Notes under the pieces: generated by a model
Told to the model about the DNA's origin: nothing
Databases searched by the model: none
The model's input: the letters and a program-made list of their open reading frames with translations, nothing else
Source: Runella limosa DSM 17973
GTDB lineage: Bacteria; Bacteroidota; Bacteroidia; Cytophagales; Spirosomataceae
DNA: 64,000 nucleotides
Reading direction: 5' to 3'
NCBI RefSeq assembly: GCF_000482465.1
Contig: NZ_KI519429.1
Coordinates: 124,001 to 188,000, forward strand
Program-made: the position numbers and the translations under genes
Shown: positions 26,706 to 36,775 of the stretch, piece after piece
Numbering within the stretch: the first letter of the stretch is position 1
Layout: every line of letters starts with the position of its first letter

Positions 26706-27436
26706 TAGGCAAAAATTTTGGCCATATCTGCCCGCGATTTCATGCTTAGGTCGTTGGTTTTGATGAATTTTTCAACGTCGTCGGCGCGGTCACCCAAGGC
26801 TTCCAATAGTTTCTTTTTAGATGTCCCAATCTGAAACAACGTGTTGCCTCGAACGGCGAAATACTGCGGGCTTTTTGAAATTTTGGTATCCCGACTTCCC
26901 GTGCCAAGTGCTTCGTTGAAGGAGGGTTTAATGATGTTTAGTTTGGTATATTCCACCAACGAAATTCGCCCTGCGGCAATCAGCTCCATAAATCCTTGCA
27001 CGGGTTCTTCCGCCCGAAATTGCCTGGCATTCATAAACACGCGGCGTTCGACCCCTTCAATCGTAAAAAAGCGCACCATGCTCCCACTCACCGCCCGAAT
27101 TTCGTTGGCAGGCGTTTTGATTTCCACTTCGTTGGCGTACAAATCGAGGCGAATCGGCACGTTGGCAATGCTATCGCCTTCGCGGCCAGGAGGCCCAATT
27201 TTTTGAAATAACTTAATGCTTCCTTCTTTCCAAGTAGAATCGAGGTACGGATTTCCGACCACTTCCCCGCGCGGCCCTTTGATACCAAAAAGCCCCACGT
27301 TGGCGTTGAGTGGAACCTTTAGTCCTTCGGTGTTCATCATATCCCGAGCCACGTTACTCATGCCATTGGTTGTGTTTTGGGCAACTGCGACGGACGCCCA
27401 TCCCGCCAGAAAAAAGAAGAATATTTTTTGAAACAT
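26690..27436 (-). CDS. Secreted protein of unknown function
   Basis: This 248-residue protein has a signal peptide (about 1-19, cleavage near AVAQ). I recognise no family. The sequence contains a predicted beta-rich middle (PIRLDLYANEVEIKTPANEI) and a helical C-terminus (KKKLLEALGDRADDVEKFIK) that ends in YYNNL. It may be exported to the periplasm or cell surface. It is convergent with the endonuclease-family gene, with overlapping 3' ends. Confidence 0.7.
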   Translation of the reverse strand: MFQKIFFFFLAGWASVAVAQNTTNGMSNVARDMMNTEGLKVPLNANVGLFGIKGPRGEVVGNPYLDSTWKEGSIKLFQKIGPPGREGDSIANVPIRLDLYANEVEIKTPANEIRAVSGSMVRFFTIEGVERRVFMNARQFRAEEPVQGFMELIAAGRISLVEYTKLNIIKPSFNEALGTGSRDTKISKSPQYFAVRGNTLFQIGTSKKKLLEALGDRADDVEKFIKTNDLSMKSRADMAKIFAYYNNL

Positions 27437-27635
27437 AATCGTAAAAAAGAAGAGGTTATGGTTTGTGAGTCAACGTAAAGCTACAATGATTTCTTATTTA
27501 CTGCGTGGCCAAAGCTGCTGTTTATTTTCCCTCAAAACCTCTCCGTGACTTTTCTCAATCAGATGTATGACTTTTCTCATGGAAAATATTAATAAAAATA
27601 GCTGATTTTGAGAAAATTAAAAGACAAAAACTACC

Positions 27636-28082
27636 ATGGCCAAGAATCCTAAATTCGACCTCCAACGATTTCATTTTGAACATCGGCTTTGGGGAAAAGA
27701 AATTGATTTTGTCAACGAAGAAGTGACCATTTTTGCGCATTTGCTCGACGAAATGAAGGTCATTTTACCCACTGACTTAGCTACAAGTTTTGCCGAAACG
27801 CTCCAGCGCATGTCGCGGGAAATTGAACATTTTAAACGCGTCAACAATACCCTCAAAAGCGAGATTCACGCCCAAGAAAACGTCATGGCCATCGCCCTGA
27901 AAAACGAAACGGTTCAATACAACGACGACATTTGGGCGACGCAGGTGTATCTGCGGGAAAAGATGGACTTTTACCACGACAATTACCGCAAATTCAAAAC
28001 CGAATTCCGATTGTTTATTGGCAAAGACCTAGAAAATCATTTTTCGCTCAAGGAGGTTTCCTCGTTACAAGAAACAGCCTAA
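27636..28082 (+). CDS. Coiled-coil protein of unknown function
   Basis: This 148-residue protein has no signal peptide. Residues about 30-130 are heptad-like and highly helical (FAETLQRMSREIEHFKRVNNTL), so a cytoplasmic coiled coil is likely. No family is recognised. The 199 bp upstream are AT-rich and show no other gene. The next gene begins 55 bp downstream. Confidence 0.65.
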   Translation: MAKNPKFDLQRFHFEHRLWGKEIDFVNEEVTIFAHLLDEMKVILPTDLATSFAETLQRMSREIEHFKRVNNTLKSEIHAQENVMAIALKNETVQYNDDIWATQVYLREKMDFYHDNYRKFKTEFRLFIGKDLENHFSLKEVSSLQETA

Positions 28083-28136
28083 GGCTTGATTTTTATAGGA
28101 GGACTGTGTAAGTTGTCGCCAGAATCAGATATTCTA

Positions 28137-28970
28137 ATGCGACAACTTATTTTTTTTGTGCTATTGGCCAGCCTCACTTCGGTTCATGCTCAACACCCCG
28201 CCCTTGAGCAAAGCCTCGCCGACTACCTTGCGAAGTTACCCACTTCGGTAAAGGTCAATTACCGCGTCGAATCACTTGAAGGAAAACGTTATGCAAGCCT
28301 TGGAGACGACGAACGGGTGCCATCTGCCAGTATCATCAAAATTCCCATTTTGGTCGAAGTCATGGAGCAAGTCAAAGCCCAACGCTTTGAACTTACCGAC
28401 TATTATACCCTTCAAAATGCCGACAAAGTAGGCGGAGCAGGTACTATTTTTCAGGAACGTGAAGGCAAAGCTTTTACGTACGAGCAACTTGCCCACCAGA
28501 TGATGGTGGCAAGCGACAACACGGCCACCAACATCTTGATTCGGAAAGTAGGGCGCGAAGCCGTCAACGAACGAATGAAAACGCTTGGTTTTCCCAATCT
28601 CCAACTCAATCGCGTGATGATGGACACCGCCGCCGTGGCCAAAGGCATCGAAAATTACGTGAATGCGGCCGAAATCAACCGCTTACTCAGCCTTATTTAC
28701 CAGCGTAAGGTTGCCACGCCTGCGCTTTGTGATTTGATGGTGGCGTTTTTGCTTGACAATCATGACACTAGCACCTTGCCCTCGCTCATTCCTCGGCAAG
28801 TAGGCATTGCCCATAAAACAGGCACGCTCACTTATATTCGGGGCGATGCAGGGATTATTTTCACCAAAAAGCCCTTCGTAATATCCGTATTTGTACGTGG
28901 TACTGAGCTCAACAGAGCTGAAACAATTATCGCAGAAATCGGTAAAATAAGCTACGAAACATTAAAGTAG
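28137..28970 (+). CDS. Class A beta-lactamase-like serine hydrolase
   Basis: This 277-residue protein has a signal peptide (about 1-19) and the full serine-hydrolase set: SIIK (SxxK), SDN in VASDNTATN, and KTG in AHKTGTL. It resembles the class A beta-lactamase superfamily. Whether it degrades beta-lactams cannot be said from sequence. The omega-loop Glu typical of class A is not obvious to me. Start at 28137 chosen for the signal peptide. Confidence 0.85.
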   Translation: MRQLIFFVLLASLTSVHAQHPALEQSLADYLAKLPTSVKVNYRVESLEGKRYASLGDDERVPSASIIKIPILVEVMEQVKAQRFELTDYYTLQNADKVGGAGTIFQEREGKAFTYEQLAHQMMVASDNTATNILIRKVGREAVNERMKTLGFPNLQLNRVMMDTAAVAKGIENYVNAAEINRLLSLIYQRKVATPALCDLMVAFLLDNHDTSTLPSLIPRQVGIAHKTGTLTYIRGDAGIIFTKKPFVISVFVRGTELNRAETIIAEIGKISYETLK

Positions 28971-29003
28971 AATCAAATCATCAACCCTAATAACTCCATA
29001 TCC

Positions 29004-30557
29004 ATGAATACAATTTTTGATTTTTTGGGACAAATTCCTTGGTGGTGTTGGCCCATTGCTTTCCTTTTAATTATTGCCATTCGGGACATTACCCAGAAAA
29101 AACATACCATCAAACACAACTTCCCCGTGGTTGGCCACCTACGGTATTGGATTGAAACCATTGGGCCTGAATTTCGGCAGTATATCGTGGCCAACAACCG
29201 CGAAGAGCTTCCCTTCAACCGTCGGCAGCGGTCGTGGATTTATGCTTCGTCCAAACGCGAAAACAATTTTCAAGGTTTCGGAACTGACCAAGACGTGAAT
29301 GGAGCAGGCTACATTTTTATCAAGCCCGCTTTGCTCACCAAACGCCTTCCCAAAGACCACCCTTACCGCGAAAACCCGTACGTTTTGCCCGCTGCAAAAG
29401 TGATTGGCTTACCACACAATCGCCGAAAGCCCTATCGCCCTAAGCAGGTGATTAATATTTCGGGCATGAGTTTTGGGTCGTTGTCGGCGCGTGCGATTGA
29501 GTCGTTGAACAAAGGTGCGGCCAAGTTTGGCTGCTACCACAACACGGGCGAAGGCGGTTTTTCGCCCTACCACAACAAAGGCGGCGATGTGGTGCTAAAT
29601 ATAGGAACAGCTTACTTTGGTATCCGCGACGATGACGGGAATTTTGTGATGCAAAAACTGGTGGATTTGACCAAAAGCAATCCGTCCATTCGGATGCTGG
29701 AGCTGAAACTTTCGCAAGGGGCAAAACCTGGGAAAGGGGGCGTATTACCTGCGTCAAAAATCACCCAAGAAATCGCCGACATCCGCCACATTCCGCTGGG
29801 CAAGGACGTGATTTCGCCCGCAGCGCACAGTGCATTTTCGAACATCCCCGAAATGATTGACTTCATCGAAAGCATGGCCGACGCGACGGGACTTCCTGTC
29901 GGCATCAAAGCCGCCGTGGGAAAGCTAGAAATGTGGGAAGAATTGGCCGAATTGATGGTAAAAACGGGCAAAGGCCCCGATTTTATTGCCATCGATGGTG
30001 GCGAAGGAGGAACAGGAGCGGCACCACCGTCGTTTGCCGACCACGTTTCGCTGCCTTGGGTATATGCGTTTTCGAGTGTGTATAAAATTTTCAAAAAGTA
30101 CAACCTTACCCACCGCGTTACGTTCATTGGCTCGGGCAAGCTTGGCTTACCTGCACAAGCTATTATGGCCTTTTCGATGGGCGTCGATGTCATCAATATT
30201 GCCCGCGAAGCCATGATTTCTATCGGTTGTATCCAAGCCCAAGTCTGCCACAACAACCGCTGCCCGACGGGTATTGCGACCCAAAACAAATGGTTGCAGG
30301 CAGGGGTTGACCCTACGTTGAAAAGCGAGCGTTTTTACAATTATGCAAAAACCCTCACGAAAGAAGTACTAGAGATTTCGATTGCTTGCGGCTACGAACA
30401 CCCTTCTCAGTTTACCATGGACGATGTGGACGTAGCAATGGGTGACAACAACCACACCCGCCCGCTCCGAATCGCGTACGAATACGAAAAAGTACCCGTC
30501 GCTTACGATGGCATTAATAAGTTGGTCAATTGTGCGCATTTAGGTGGGGGGAATTAA
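29004..30557 (+). CDS. FMN-binding glutamate synthase-family protein
   Basis: This 517-residue protein has one N-terminal membrane helix and a glutamate-synthase-like FMN barrel (about 130-480). It has the SGMSFGSLSARAIESLN block and the iron-sulfur cysteines CIQAQVCHNNRC, the usual 3Fe-4S pattern. The amidotransferase domain of GltB is absent. Stand-alone forms of this domain are common in bacteria and their reaction is not established. Confidence 0.88.
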   Translation: MNTIFDFLGQIPWWCWPIAFLLIIAIRDITQKKHTIKHNFPVVGHLRYWIETIGPEFRQYIVANNREELPFNRRQRSWIYASSKRENNFQGFGTDQDVNGAGYIFIKPALLTKRLPKDHPYRENPYVLPAAKVIGLPHNRRKPYRPKQVINISGMSFGSLSARAIESLNKGAAKFGCYHNTGEGGFSPYHNKGGDVVLNIGTAYFGIRDDDGNFVMQKLVDLTKSNPSIRMLELKLSQGAKPGKGGVLPASKITQEIADIRHIPLGKDVISPAAHSAFSNIPEMIDFIESMADATGLPVGIKAAVGKLEMWEELAELMVKTGKGPDFIAIDGGEGGTGAAPPSFADHVSLPWVYAFSSVYKIFKKYNLTHRVTFIGSGKLGLPAQAIMAFSMGVDVINIAREAMISIGCIQAQVCHNNRCPTGIATQNKWLQAGVDPTLKSERFYNYAKTLTKEVLEISIACGYEHPSQFTMDDVDVAMGDNNHTRPLRIAYEYEKVPVAYDGINKLVNCAHLGGGN

Positions 30558-30581
30558 ATAGTGAAGCAAGTAAATAGTGAG

Positions 30582-30607
30582 GCGGGTTGCTTACAACCCG
30601 CTTTTTT
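30582..30607 (+). terminator. Hairpin of the GGGTTG family used as a terminator
   Basis: GCGGGTTG-CTTA-CAACCCGC followed by seven T residues begins 25 bp after the FMN protein stop. The core is one base from the repeat at 3536-3554. Confidence 0.85.
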
Positions 30608-30611
30608 TATT

Positions 30612-30675
30612 CAACAAACCAGCCACTTCATAAAGAAAACAAGCCATTTCATAAAACATTTCAGCCATTTTGTTA
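30612..30675. repeat. Short 21-bp tandem repeat upstream of dprA
   Basis: About 2.5 units of a degenerate repeat GCCAYTTCATAAA... recur at 21-bp spacing before dprA. An open frame runs through it, adding a His/Phe-rich extension to DprA that looks non-functional. Confidence 0.5.
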
Positions 30676-30749
30676 AATATCTCCACACAAAAACTATCCC
30701 AACAAAGCCCCCCTCGTCCAATGAAAAACAGGTAAAACTCCCTTCTTTC

Positions 30750-31847
30750 ATGTCAGACGAAAAAATCTACCAACTTGCGCTTCATTTGACCAACGGCCTT
30801 GGCAGTGTCCTCATTCGGCAGTTGATTGCCCACTTTGGAAGTGCACAAAAAATATTCCAAGCCAACCTAAAAAGCCTAACGAGGGTCAATGGAATTGGGG
30901 AAGCGACGGCGCGAATAATACTCCAAAAAGAAGGCATTCGAGACGCAGAAAATGAGCTCAAAAAACTAGCCTCCGTCGATGGGAAATTACTTTTTTATAC
31001 TGACCCCGAATTTCCAACCCGTTTCAAATCGCTCTACGACGCCCCTGTGCTACTGTACGGCAAGGGCAATTTCAATCTCAACGAAGGTCGGTTTGTGGGG
31101 GTGGTCGGAACCCGCAAAGCAACGGATTATGGCAAAAATACGTGTGAACAAATTGTGGAAGGATTGGCCAACAAAGGAGTGACGATTGTGAGTGGATTGG
31201 CCTACGGCATCGACATCGCGACGCACCGCGCTTGTGTCAAACTCCGCGTGCCCACCCTCGGAGCCATGGCCACGGGAATTGACCTTATTTACCCTTCGAC
31301 TCACGCCAAAACCGCCCAAGAAATGCAGGCCAATGGAGGAATTTTGACGGAATATCCGTTGGGAACCAAGCCTGATTTTATGCGTTTTCCCGCTCGCAAT
31401 CGCATCATTGCGGGGCTTTCTGACGCCATCATCGTTGTAGAAGCAGCCGAAAAAGGAGGCGCGCTCATCACCGCCGAATACGCCAACAATTATAACCGCG
31501 ACGTGTTTGCCGTTCCAGGAAACCTTACCAATTCGTATTCGACAGGTTGCAATCAGCTCATTCGCACGCACAAGGCTCAGATATTTACGGGCGTGGACGA
31601 TTTAATGGATGCACTCAGTTGGCTTCCCGATGGTGCGGCATCTACCACCCCTCCCCCTCTTCCTGAGCATTTTACCCAAGCCGAAAGCGCTATTGTATCG
31701 CTTCTGCGCCAAAAGGGGGAAATGCAGATTGACGAACTCGCGTGGGAAAGCCAAATTCATCTGGGTAAGTTATCCCCACTTTTACTTAATTTAGAACTGC
31801 AAGGATACCTCCGAAGCCTACCAGGCAAGAAGTTTACCTTGGCCTAA
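30750..31847 (+). CDS. dprA: DNA-processing protein DprA
   Basis: This 365-residue DprA loads RecA on incoming single-stranded DNA in natural transformation. An N-terminal HhH-like region (IGEATARIIL) precedes the Rossmann domain with GVVGTRKATDYGK, SGLAYGIDIATHRA and the RNRIIAGLSD segment, and a C-terminal winged-helix region is present. The start at MSDEKIYQL (30750) avoids a repeat-encoded extension in the same frame. Confidence 0.93.
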   Translation: MSDEKIYQLALHLTNGLGSVLIRQLIAHFGSAQKIFQANLKSLTRVNGIGEATARIILQKEGIRDAENELKKLASVDGKLLFYTDPEFPTRFKSLYDAPVLLYGKGNFNLNEGRFVGVVGTRKATDYGKNTCEQIVEGLANKGVTIVSGLAYGIDIATHRACVKLRVPTLGAMATGIDLIYPSTHAKTAQEMQANGGILTEYPLGTKPDFMRFPARNRIIAGLSDAIIVVEAAEKGGALITAEYANNYNRDVFAVPGNLTNSYSTGCNQLIRTHKAQIFTGVDDLMDALSWLPDGAASTTPPPLPEHFTQAESAIVSLLRQKGEMQIDELAWESQIHLGKLSPLLLNLELQGYLRSLPGKKFTLA

Positions 31848-32389
31848 CGTACCTTGTAAGTGACGGTCGAATGGGGAGTTTGGCAATAATTATAGGCATC
31901 TAAAAGCTGCAACGACCCTTTGCTATTGGTTTTCAACCAACTTTTGGCGGGCAGTTGTTGGAGTAAATCCAGCATACATTCGTCGGTCGCAAACACCTTT
32001 TTTAAATTACGTACGCTCAGATACAGGAGTTCTTCGTTGGGGGTAATGCTGAAGAAATACTCATCCATACTTCCTTCGCCAAAATTATGCCGACAATAAA
32101 TCGTCATCCCTTGTGATTGAACTACTTCATAAAACTGATCTAAGTACAGTCGGTATTTGTGTCCCTTTATTTCTTCATAACCCCACACTTTATTCGCATT
32201 TATTTCTTCTTTGTTACCTTTTAATGAGGTTACAATCACGCGTTGCGACTGCCAACGCAGCTGCACCGCCCGAAGCTCGGGATGAACTTGGGTATCGTTC
32301 TCTTCGCGATAAATCAGGCGGTAGTGCGTTGGCGCGCAACTTTGGAAAACTACTAACAAAAGTGTGAACAGAAGGGCGGGATAACGCAT
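31844..32389 (-). CDS. Lipoprotein of unknown function in the RND operon
   Basis: This 181-residue protein has a lipoprotein signal (VVFQSC, Cys18) and a beta-rich middle domain. I recognise no family. It is the last gene of the tolC-RND-adaptor operon: its start codon touches the adaptor stop codon, and its own stop overlaps the convergent dprA end by four bases. A role connected to the efflux system is inferred only from the tight spacing. Confidence 0.7.
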   Translation of the reverse strand: MRYPALLFTLLLVVFQSCAPTHYRLIYREENDTQVHPELRAVQLRWQSQRVIVTSLKGNKEEINANKVWGYEEIKGHKYRLYLDQFYEVVQSQGMTIYCRHNFGEGSMDEYFFSITPNEELLYLSVRNLKKVFATDECMLDLLQQLPAKSWLKTNSKGSLQLLDAYNYCQTPHSTVTYKVR

Positions 32390-33531
32390 TATTTTTTGCT
32401 TATTTTAATAGATTGTCCATCACGGATTTCTTCGGACGCTTTGCGCACAATGGTTTCTTTGGAATGAATTCCTCCAAACACTTCAACCAAACTATCGAGC
32501 ACATTGCCTTTTTCCACGGGCACCCACTCGGCTTTGTTATCATTTACCCGAATCACAAAGGTTTTTTCGGTCGAACTTACCACCGATGTTTTAGGAACAA
32601 ATAGTGTGGACATCGTTCGCTCTACGGGCAATTTCACTTCAGCATACATGCCAGATTTCAACAAATTGCGTTGGTTGTTAAAATCAAACTCGGCCATCAT
32701 TGAGCGATTGGCTTCCACCAAACTCTGCGCACTTCGGGCCAATTTTGCGTTGAACGTTTGTTCAGGAATGGCATTGACCGTAAACGAAACCGAACTTTTG
32801 TCAGGAAGCTGATTGGCGTAGCTTTCGGGAATGGCTACCGTCAGACGCAACGTTCGGCTATCTTCCAGCACAAACAACGGTTTTCCGTTGCTTTCGCCTG
32901 CGCCTACCAACGCCCCCGCGCTAATGTTCCGCTCCGTAATGACCCCGTCAAATGGTGCCGTAATGGTCAGGTAGTGACGCAATTCGGTCTTGGTTTGGTA
33001 CATCGAACGACTCGCTTGGACATTTCCCTTGGCCACGCTCACCATCGCGCTGTCGGCCAGCATTTTCGCCTGGGCTTGTTCGAGTTCATGCGGCGAGACG
33101 GCGCCTTCTACTTTGTTGGTTTGCAAAAGCCGCTGGTAGGTTTGTTTGCTCGCCCGAAAACGTGCCGCTTGTTCAATCAAAACTGCCTCTTGGGCCTGTA
33201 CGTGTGCTTGCGCTTGGCTCACTTCCGACAGAACTTCGGGCGCATCCAACTGCGCCAAAACTTGTCCTTTGCGTACCCACGACCCGCGATCTACTTGTAC
33301 CGCCCGCACAAAGCCTTTCACTTTGGCATACAAGCTCACTCGGTTCCAAGGTTTCAGTTCACCTGGTAGCACAATGTTTTTCTCAGGGCGCATTTCCTGT
33401 ACCTCCACCACTTCTACTTGCTGGGTTTCAGGCGCGGTACTTTTCTTTTTTTCTTCACTGGCTTCGGTAGAACAGGCAGTAATAGCTGCCCCCGCCACCA
33501 ATGACGCTAAGAGGGTCCGATAAGATTTCAT
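32389..33531 (-). CDS. RND efflux periplasmic adaptor (membrane fusion protein)
   Basis: This 380-residue adaptor has a lipoprotein signal (AAITAC, Cys20), a biotinyl-lipoyl-like domain (VDRGSWVRKGQVLAQLDAPE), a helical hairpin (about 85-155) and beta-barrel domains (TAPFDGVITERNISAGALV). It links the inner-membrane RND pump to the TolC-type channel. Its start codon overlaps the pump gene stop by four bases. Confidence 0.93.
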   Translation of the reverse strand: MKSYRTLLASLVAGAAITACSTEASEEKKKSTAPETQQVEVVEVQEMRPEKNIVLPGELKPWNRVSLYAKVKGFVRAVQVDRGSWVRKGQVLAQLDAPEVLSEVSQAQAHVQAQEAVLIEQAARFRASKQTYQRLLQTNKVEGAVSPHELEQAQAKMLADSAMVSVAKGNVQASRSMYQTKTELRHYLTITAPFDGVITERNISAGALVGAGESNGKPLFVLEDSRTLRLTVAIPESYANQLPDKSSVSFTVNAIPEQTFNAKLARSAQSLVEANRSMMAEFDFNNQRNLLKSGMYAEVKLPVERTMSTLFVPKTSVVSSTEKTFVIRVNDNKAEWVPVEKGNVLDSLVEVFGGIHSKETIVRKASEEIRDGQSIKISKK

Positions 33532-36500
33532 ATAGTTGGGGTCAACGAGGATTTGTAATAATTGCTTTCAGGATCTTCTGGGTCAAGCGATACCGACTGG
33601 GTAGTGGCGGTGTGCTGGAATTGCGTAAATACGCAAGGCAAAATGAGCAAAGCCGCGAGCGTGGAGGCAATCAATCCGCCAATAACGGCTTGTCCCAAAG
33701 GAGCAATTTGGTCGCCCCCTTCTCCAAAGCCCGACGCCATCGGAAGCATCCCCGCAATCATCGCAATACTCGTCATCAAAATGGGACGAATACGACTGTT
33801 GGCGGCCAACATCACCGCTTTACGGCTATCGCCAAGGGTTAAGCGAAGGTTTTCGGCATTGGTCACCATCAAGATCGCATTGGCCACCGATACCCCTACC
33901 GACATAATTAAGCCCATGTACGACTGGAGATTGAGCGTTGCTCCGCAAGCCAACAACATCAGCAGCGAACCTGCTATTACGGCAGGGATAGCCGACAAAA
34001 TCACGAGAGATAATTTGAACGACTGATAATTGGCCGCCAAGAGCAAGAAAATAATAATAATCGCCACCAATAAGCCCGTTTGAAGGCTCGTGAGGGTATC
34101 TCCCAGCAATTTGGTTTGGCCACGCATGTCCACCTGCACGCCGCGCGGCGGGTCGCCCGCATCTTTGATGGCTTTTAGAACGGCTTTTTGAGCCGAGCCG
34201 AGGTCTTTGTTGTGCAAATTAGCCGTAATTGTCACCAAGCGGTTAGGGCCTGCTCGGTCGTATTGACCTGGTGCCGTCTCCTCCGAAAAAGAAGCTACGT
34301 CCGACAATAAAGGGTGCATGGCTCCGCTACGCAACGGTATGTTACCGATGTCTTCGGGGGTGGTCATTTTGTATTCGGGAATTTGTACCTGCACCTGATA
34401 CGCCAACCCTTTCGAGTCATCGAGCCAGAGGTTTTTATCGGTAAAACGGCTGGACGAAGTAGCTGCCACCATCGAACGGGCAATTTGGGTAGAAGTCACG
34501 CCCAGCTGCCCCGCACGCTCGCGATCGAGGGTAACTTTCAAAATAGGATAGGCCAGCGGTTGCGCAATTTTCACATCGCGCAAAAAAGTAATCCGCTTCA
34601 TCTCGTCCTGAATTTTTCCCGCAAAACGCCCCGCTTCTTTTAAGTCTTTGGCGGCAACGGTCACTTCAATCGGTGTTGCCGAACCTTGGCTCATGATTTT
34701 ATCAACCAACTCAATGGGCTCAAACGACACCTTGGCCGCAGGTAATTCTTGACGAATTTTCTCGCGCAATTCTTCTTTCAGTTCGTCCATATTGACGTGG
34801 TGTGCCTCATTGAGCGATACTTGCATGACAGCTTCGTGCGGCCCGCTGTTGAATACAAAGATGTTGGAGGTCCCGTAACTTGAAGGAACTGTTCCGACGT
34901 AGGCCGACGAAATAGCGACGTTTTCTTCCCCAACCGTTGATTTTATAATGTCCAACACTTTGAGCGTAGCCAACTCCGTGCGCTCGACCCGCGTTCCATC
35001 TTGCACGCTCAGGCGCAACTGAAACTGATGGCTGTTGGCATGGGGTAAAATATCGGTTCCAATCCCCAAAAAGCACAACACAATTACGCCCACACTTCCC
35101 ACCAAATAGCCCCCTACGACCCATTTACGCTTTCCTAAGGCACGACTGAGCAAGGCAGAATAACGCTGTTTAAACTTCTCAAAACCCGTTGCTTTCGGGT
35201 CGGGGTGCGTTCCTTCATAAATCACCGTTTGGGTTTCTTGCGCATCCAAGGCCAAAGTAGCAGGCTCGTGCGGCGGATGGCTTTTGAGCAGCCAATTGGC
35301 CAATACGGGCACAAACGTCTGCGACAAAATAAAGGACGCTATCATGGCAAACCCTACCGACAACGACAACGGCAGAAACATCGACCGAGGTACGCCGCTC
35401 ATGACAAAAGCGGGTGCAAACACGGCTAATATCGCCATCAAAATGAGAAATTCGGGAAAAATAATTTCTTTACAGGCTTCCCAAATAGCCACTGCTTTGG
35501 GTTTGCCCATTTCGAGATGCTGGTGAATATTTTCAATTGACACCGTGGCTTGGTCCACCAGAATCCCAACGGCCAACGCCAAGCCCGACAACGTCATGAT
35601 GTTGATGGTTTGTCCTGCCAAATTCAATAAAATCACGGCCGACAACACCGAAATCGGAATGGTCACTACGACGATAATTACACTCCGCCAATCTCGCAAA
35701 AACAGCAGCACCATCAATCCCGTCAGCACTGCGCCCAAAATTCCTTCCGTTACGAGGCTTTTTAGGGCGTTTGTTACATACACCGACTGGTCAAACTCGT
35801 ACGAAATCTTTACATCTTCGGGGATAGAATTTTGAAGTTCAGGAAGCGCTTTTTTGATGTTGTTCACCACGTCAAGCGTTGAAGCATCCGATTTTTTTAC
35901 GACAGGAATATACACCGCGCGGCGGCCATTGACAAGGGCGTAACTAACGGTCACGTCCGCGCCGTCTTCCACCGTGCCAACGTCACGCACAAAAACCGTT
36001 GGCCCCGCTCCTACGCGAATCGGGATGTCCAAAAAGTCTTCGGGCTTTTTTACCAACGAATTTACGGGCGTCATCAGCGTTTTCTCTCCCATTCGGATAT
36101 TCCCCGCTGGCGAAATCTGGTTATTGGTCACAATCGCTTTGATGATTTCGTCGGGCGTCAATTGATAACTTCGCACCAATTGTGGGTTTACTTTGATGAT
36201 AATTGTACGCTGGTTTCCTCCCAAAGGCGGCGGGCTCGACACCCCAGGAATCCGCGAAAACATGGGTCGCACCCGCGACGAGGCAAAATCTTGTATTTCG
36301 TTGAGTGAACGATTTTTACTTTCAAAAACCAACTGACCAACGGGCACCGAACTAGCATCAAAACGAACTACTTGCGGCGGCACTGTTCCCTCTGGCATAT
36401 ACGCTTTGGCCCGCGACACGTTGTTGGCCACCTCGGCGGCGGCTTGGGCCATGTCGGTTCCTGGGTAAAATTGAAGCCGAATCAACGATAGCCCTTGAAT

Positions 36501-36755
36501 GGTTTTTACTTCCACATCCCGAATCCCCGATACGTACAAAAAGTGGTCTTGGTACCGCGTAGCCATAAAACCATCCATTTGGTCGGGAGCCATACCGCCG
36601 TATTGTTGCACCACATAAATGGTCGGCAAATCCAAATTGGGAAAAATATCAACAGGAATAGTGAACAATGACATCACCGAAAAAAACAGGATGCCAAACA
36701 CGCCCACTACCACTGAAATGGGTTTCCGCAAGGCAGAACGAATGAGTTGATACAT
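33528..36755 (-). CDS. RND efflux pump, inner-membrane permease
   Basis: This 1075-residue pump has the RND layout: helix 1 (about 13-32), a large periplasmic loop, helices 2-6 (about 340-490) and 8-12 (about 860-1045). The helix-4 segment GILVDQATVSIENI has a single Asp where drug pumps usually have two, so proton coupling may differ. The GMLPMASG..EG motif near the end is typical. Substrate cannot be told from sequence; the neighbouring two-component system suggests an induced stress response. Confidence 0.93.
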   Translation of the reverse strand: MYQLIRSALRKPISVVVGVFGILFFSVMSLFTIPVDIFPNLDLPTIYVVQQYGGMAPDQMDGFMATRYQDHFLYVSGIRDVEVKTIQGLSLIRLQFYPGTDMAQAAAEVANNVSRAKAYMPEGTVPPQVVRFDASSVPVGQLVFESKNRSLNEIQDFASSRVRPMFSRIPGVSSPPPLGGNQRTIIIKVNPQLVRSYQLTPDEIIKAIVTNNQISPAGNIRMGEKTLMTPVNSLVKKPEDFLDIPIRVGAGPTVFVRDVGTVEDGADVTVSYALVNGRRAVYIPVVKKSDASTLDVVNNIKKALPELQNSIPEDVKISYEFDQSVYVTNALKSLVTEGILGAVLTGLMVLLFLRDWRSVIIVVVTIPISVLSAVILLNLAGQTINIMTLSGLALAVGILVDQATVSIENIHQHLEMGKPKAVAIWEACKEIIFPEFLILMAILAVFAPAFVMSGVPRSMFLPLSLSVGFAMIASFILSQTFVPVLANWLLKSHPPHEPATLALDAQETQTVIYEGTHPDPKATGFEKFKQRYSALLSRALGKRKWVVGGYLVGSVGVIVLCFLGIGTDILPHANSHQFQLRLSVQDGTRVERTELATLKVLDIIKSTVGEENVAISSAYVGTVPSSYGTSNIFVFNSGPHEAVMQVSLNEAHHVNMDELKEELREKIRQELPAAKVSFEPIELVDKIMSQGSATPIEVTVAAKDLKEAGRFAGKIQDEMKRITFLRDVKIAQPLAYPILKVTLDRERAGQLGVTSTQIARSMVAATSSSRFTDKNLWLDDSKGLAYQVQVQIPEYKMTTPEDIGNIPLRSGAMHPLLSDVASFSEETAPGQYDRAGPNRLVTITANLHNKDLGSAQKAVLKAIKDAGDPPRGVQVDMRGQTKLLGDTLTSLQTGLLVAIIIIFLLLAANYQSFKLSLVILSAIPAVIAGSLLMLLACGATLNLQSYMGLIMSVGVSVANAILMVTNAENLRLTLGDSRKAVMLAANSRIRPILMTSIAMIAGMLPMASGFGEGGDQIAPLGQAVIGGLIASTLAALLILPCVFTQFQHTATTQSVSLDPEDPESNYYKSSLTPTI

Positions 36756-36775
36756 ACTTCTATGGTGCGTTTGAA

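Noticed and set aside
30561-30749. N-terminal extension of DprA
   Set aside because: The extra codons run through a 21-bp degenerate repeat and give a His/Phe-rich peptide unlike the family; the ATG at 30750 matches the usual DprA start.
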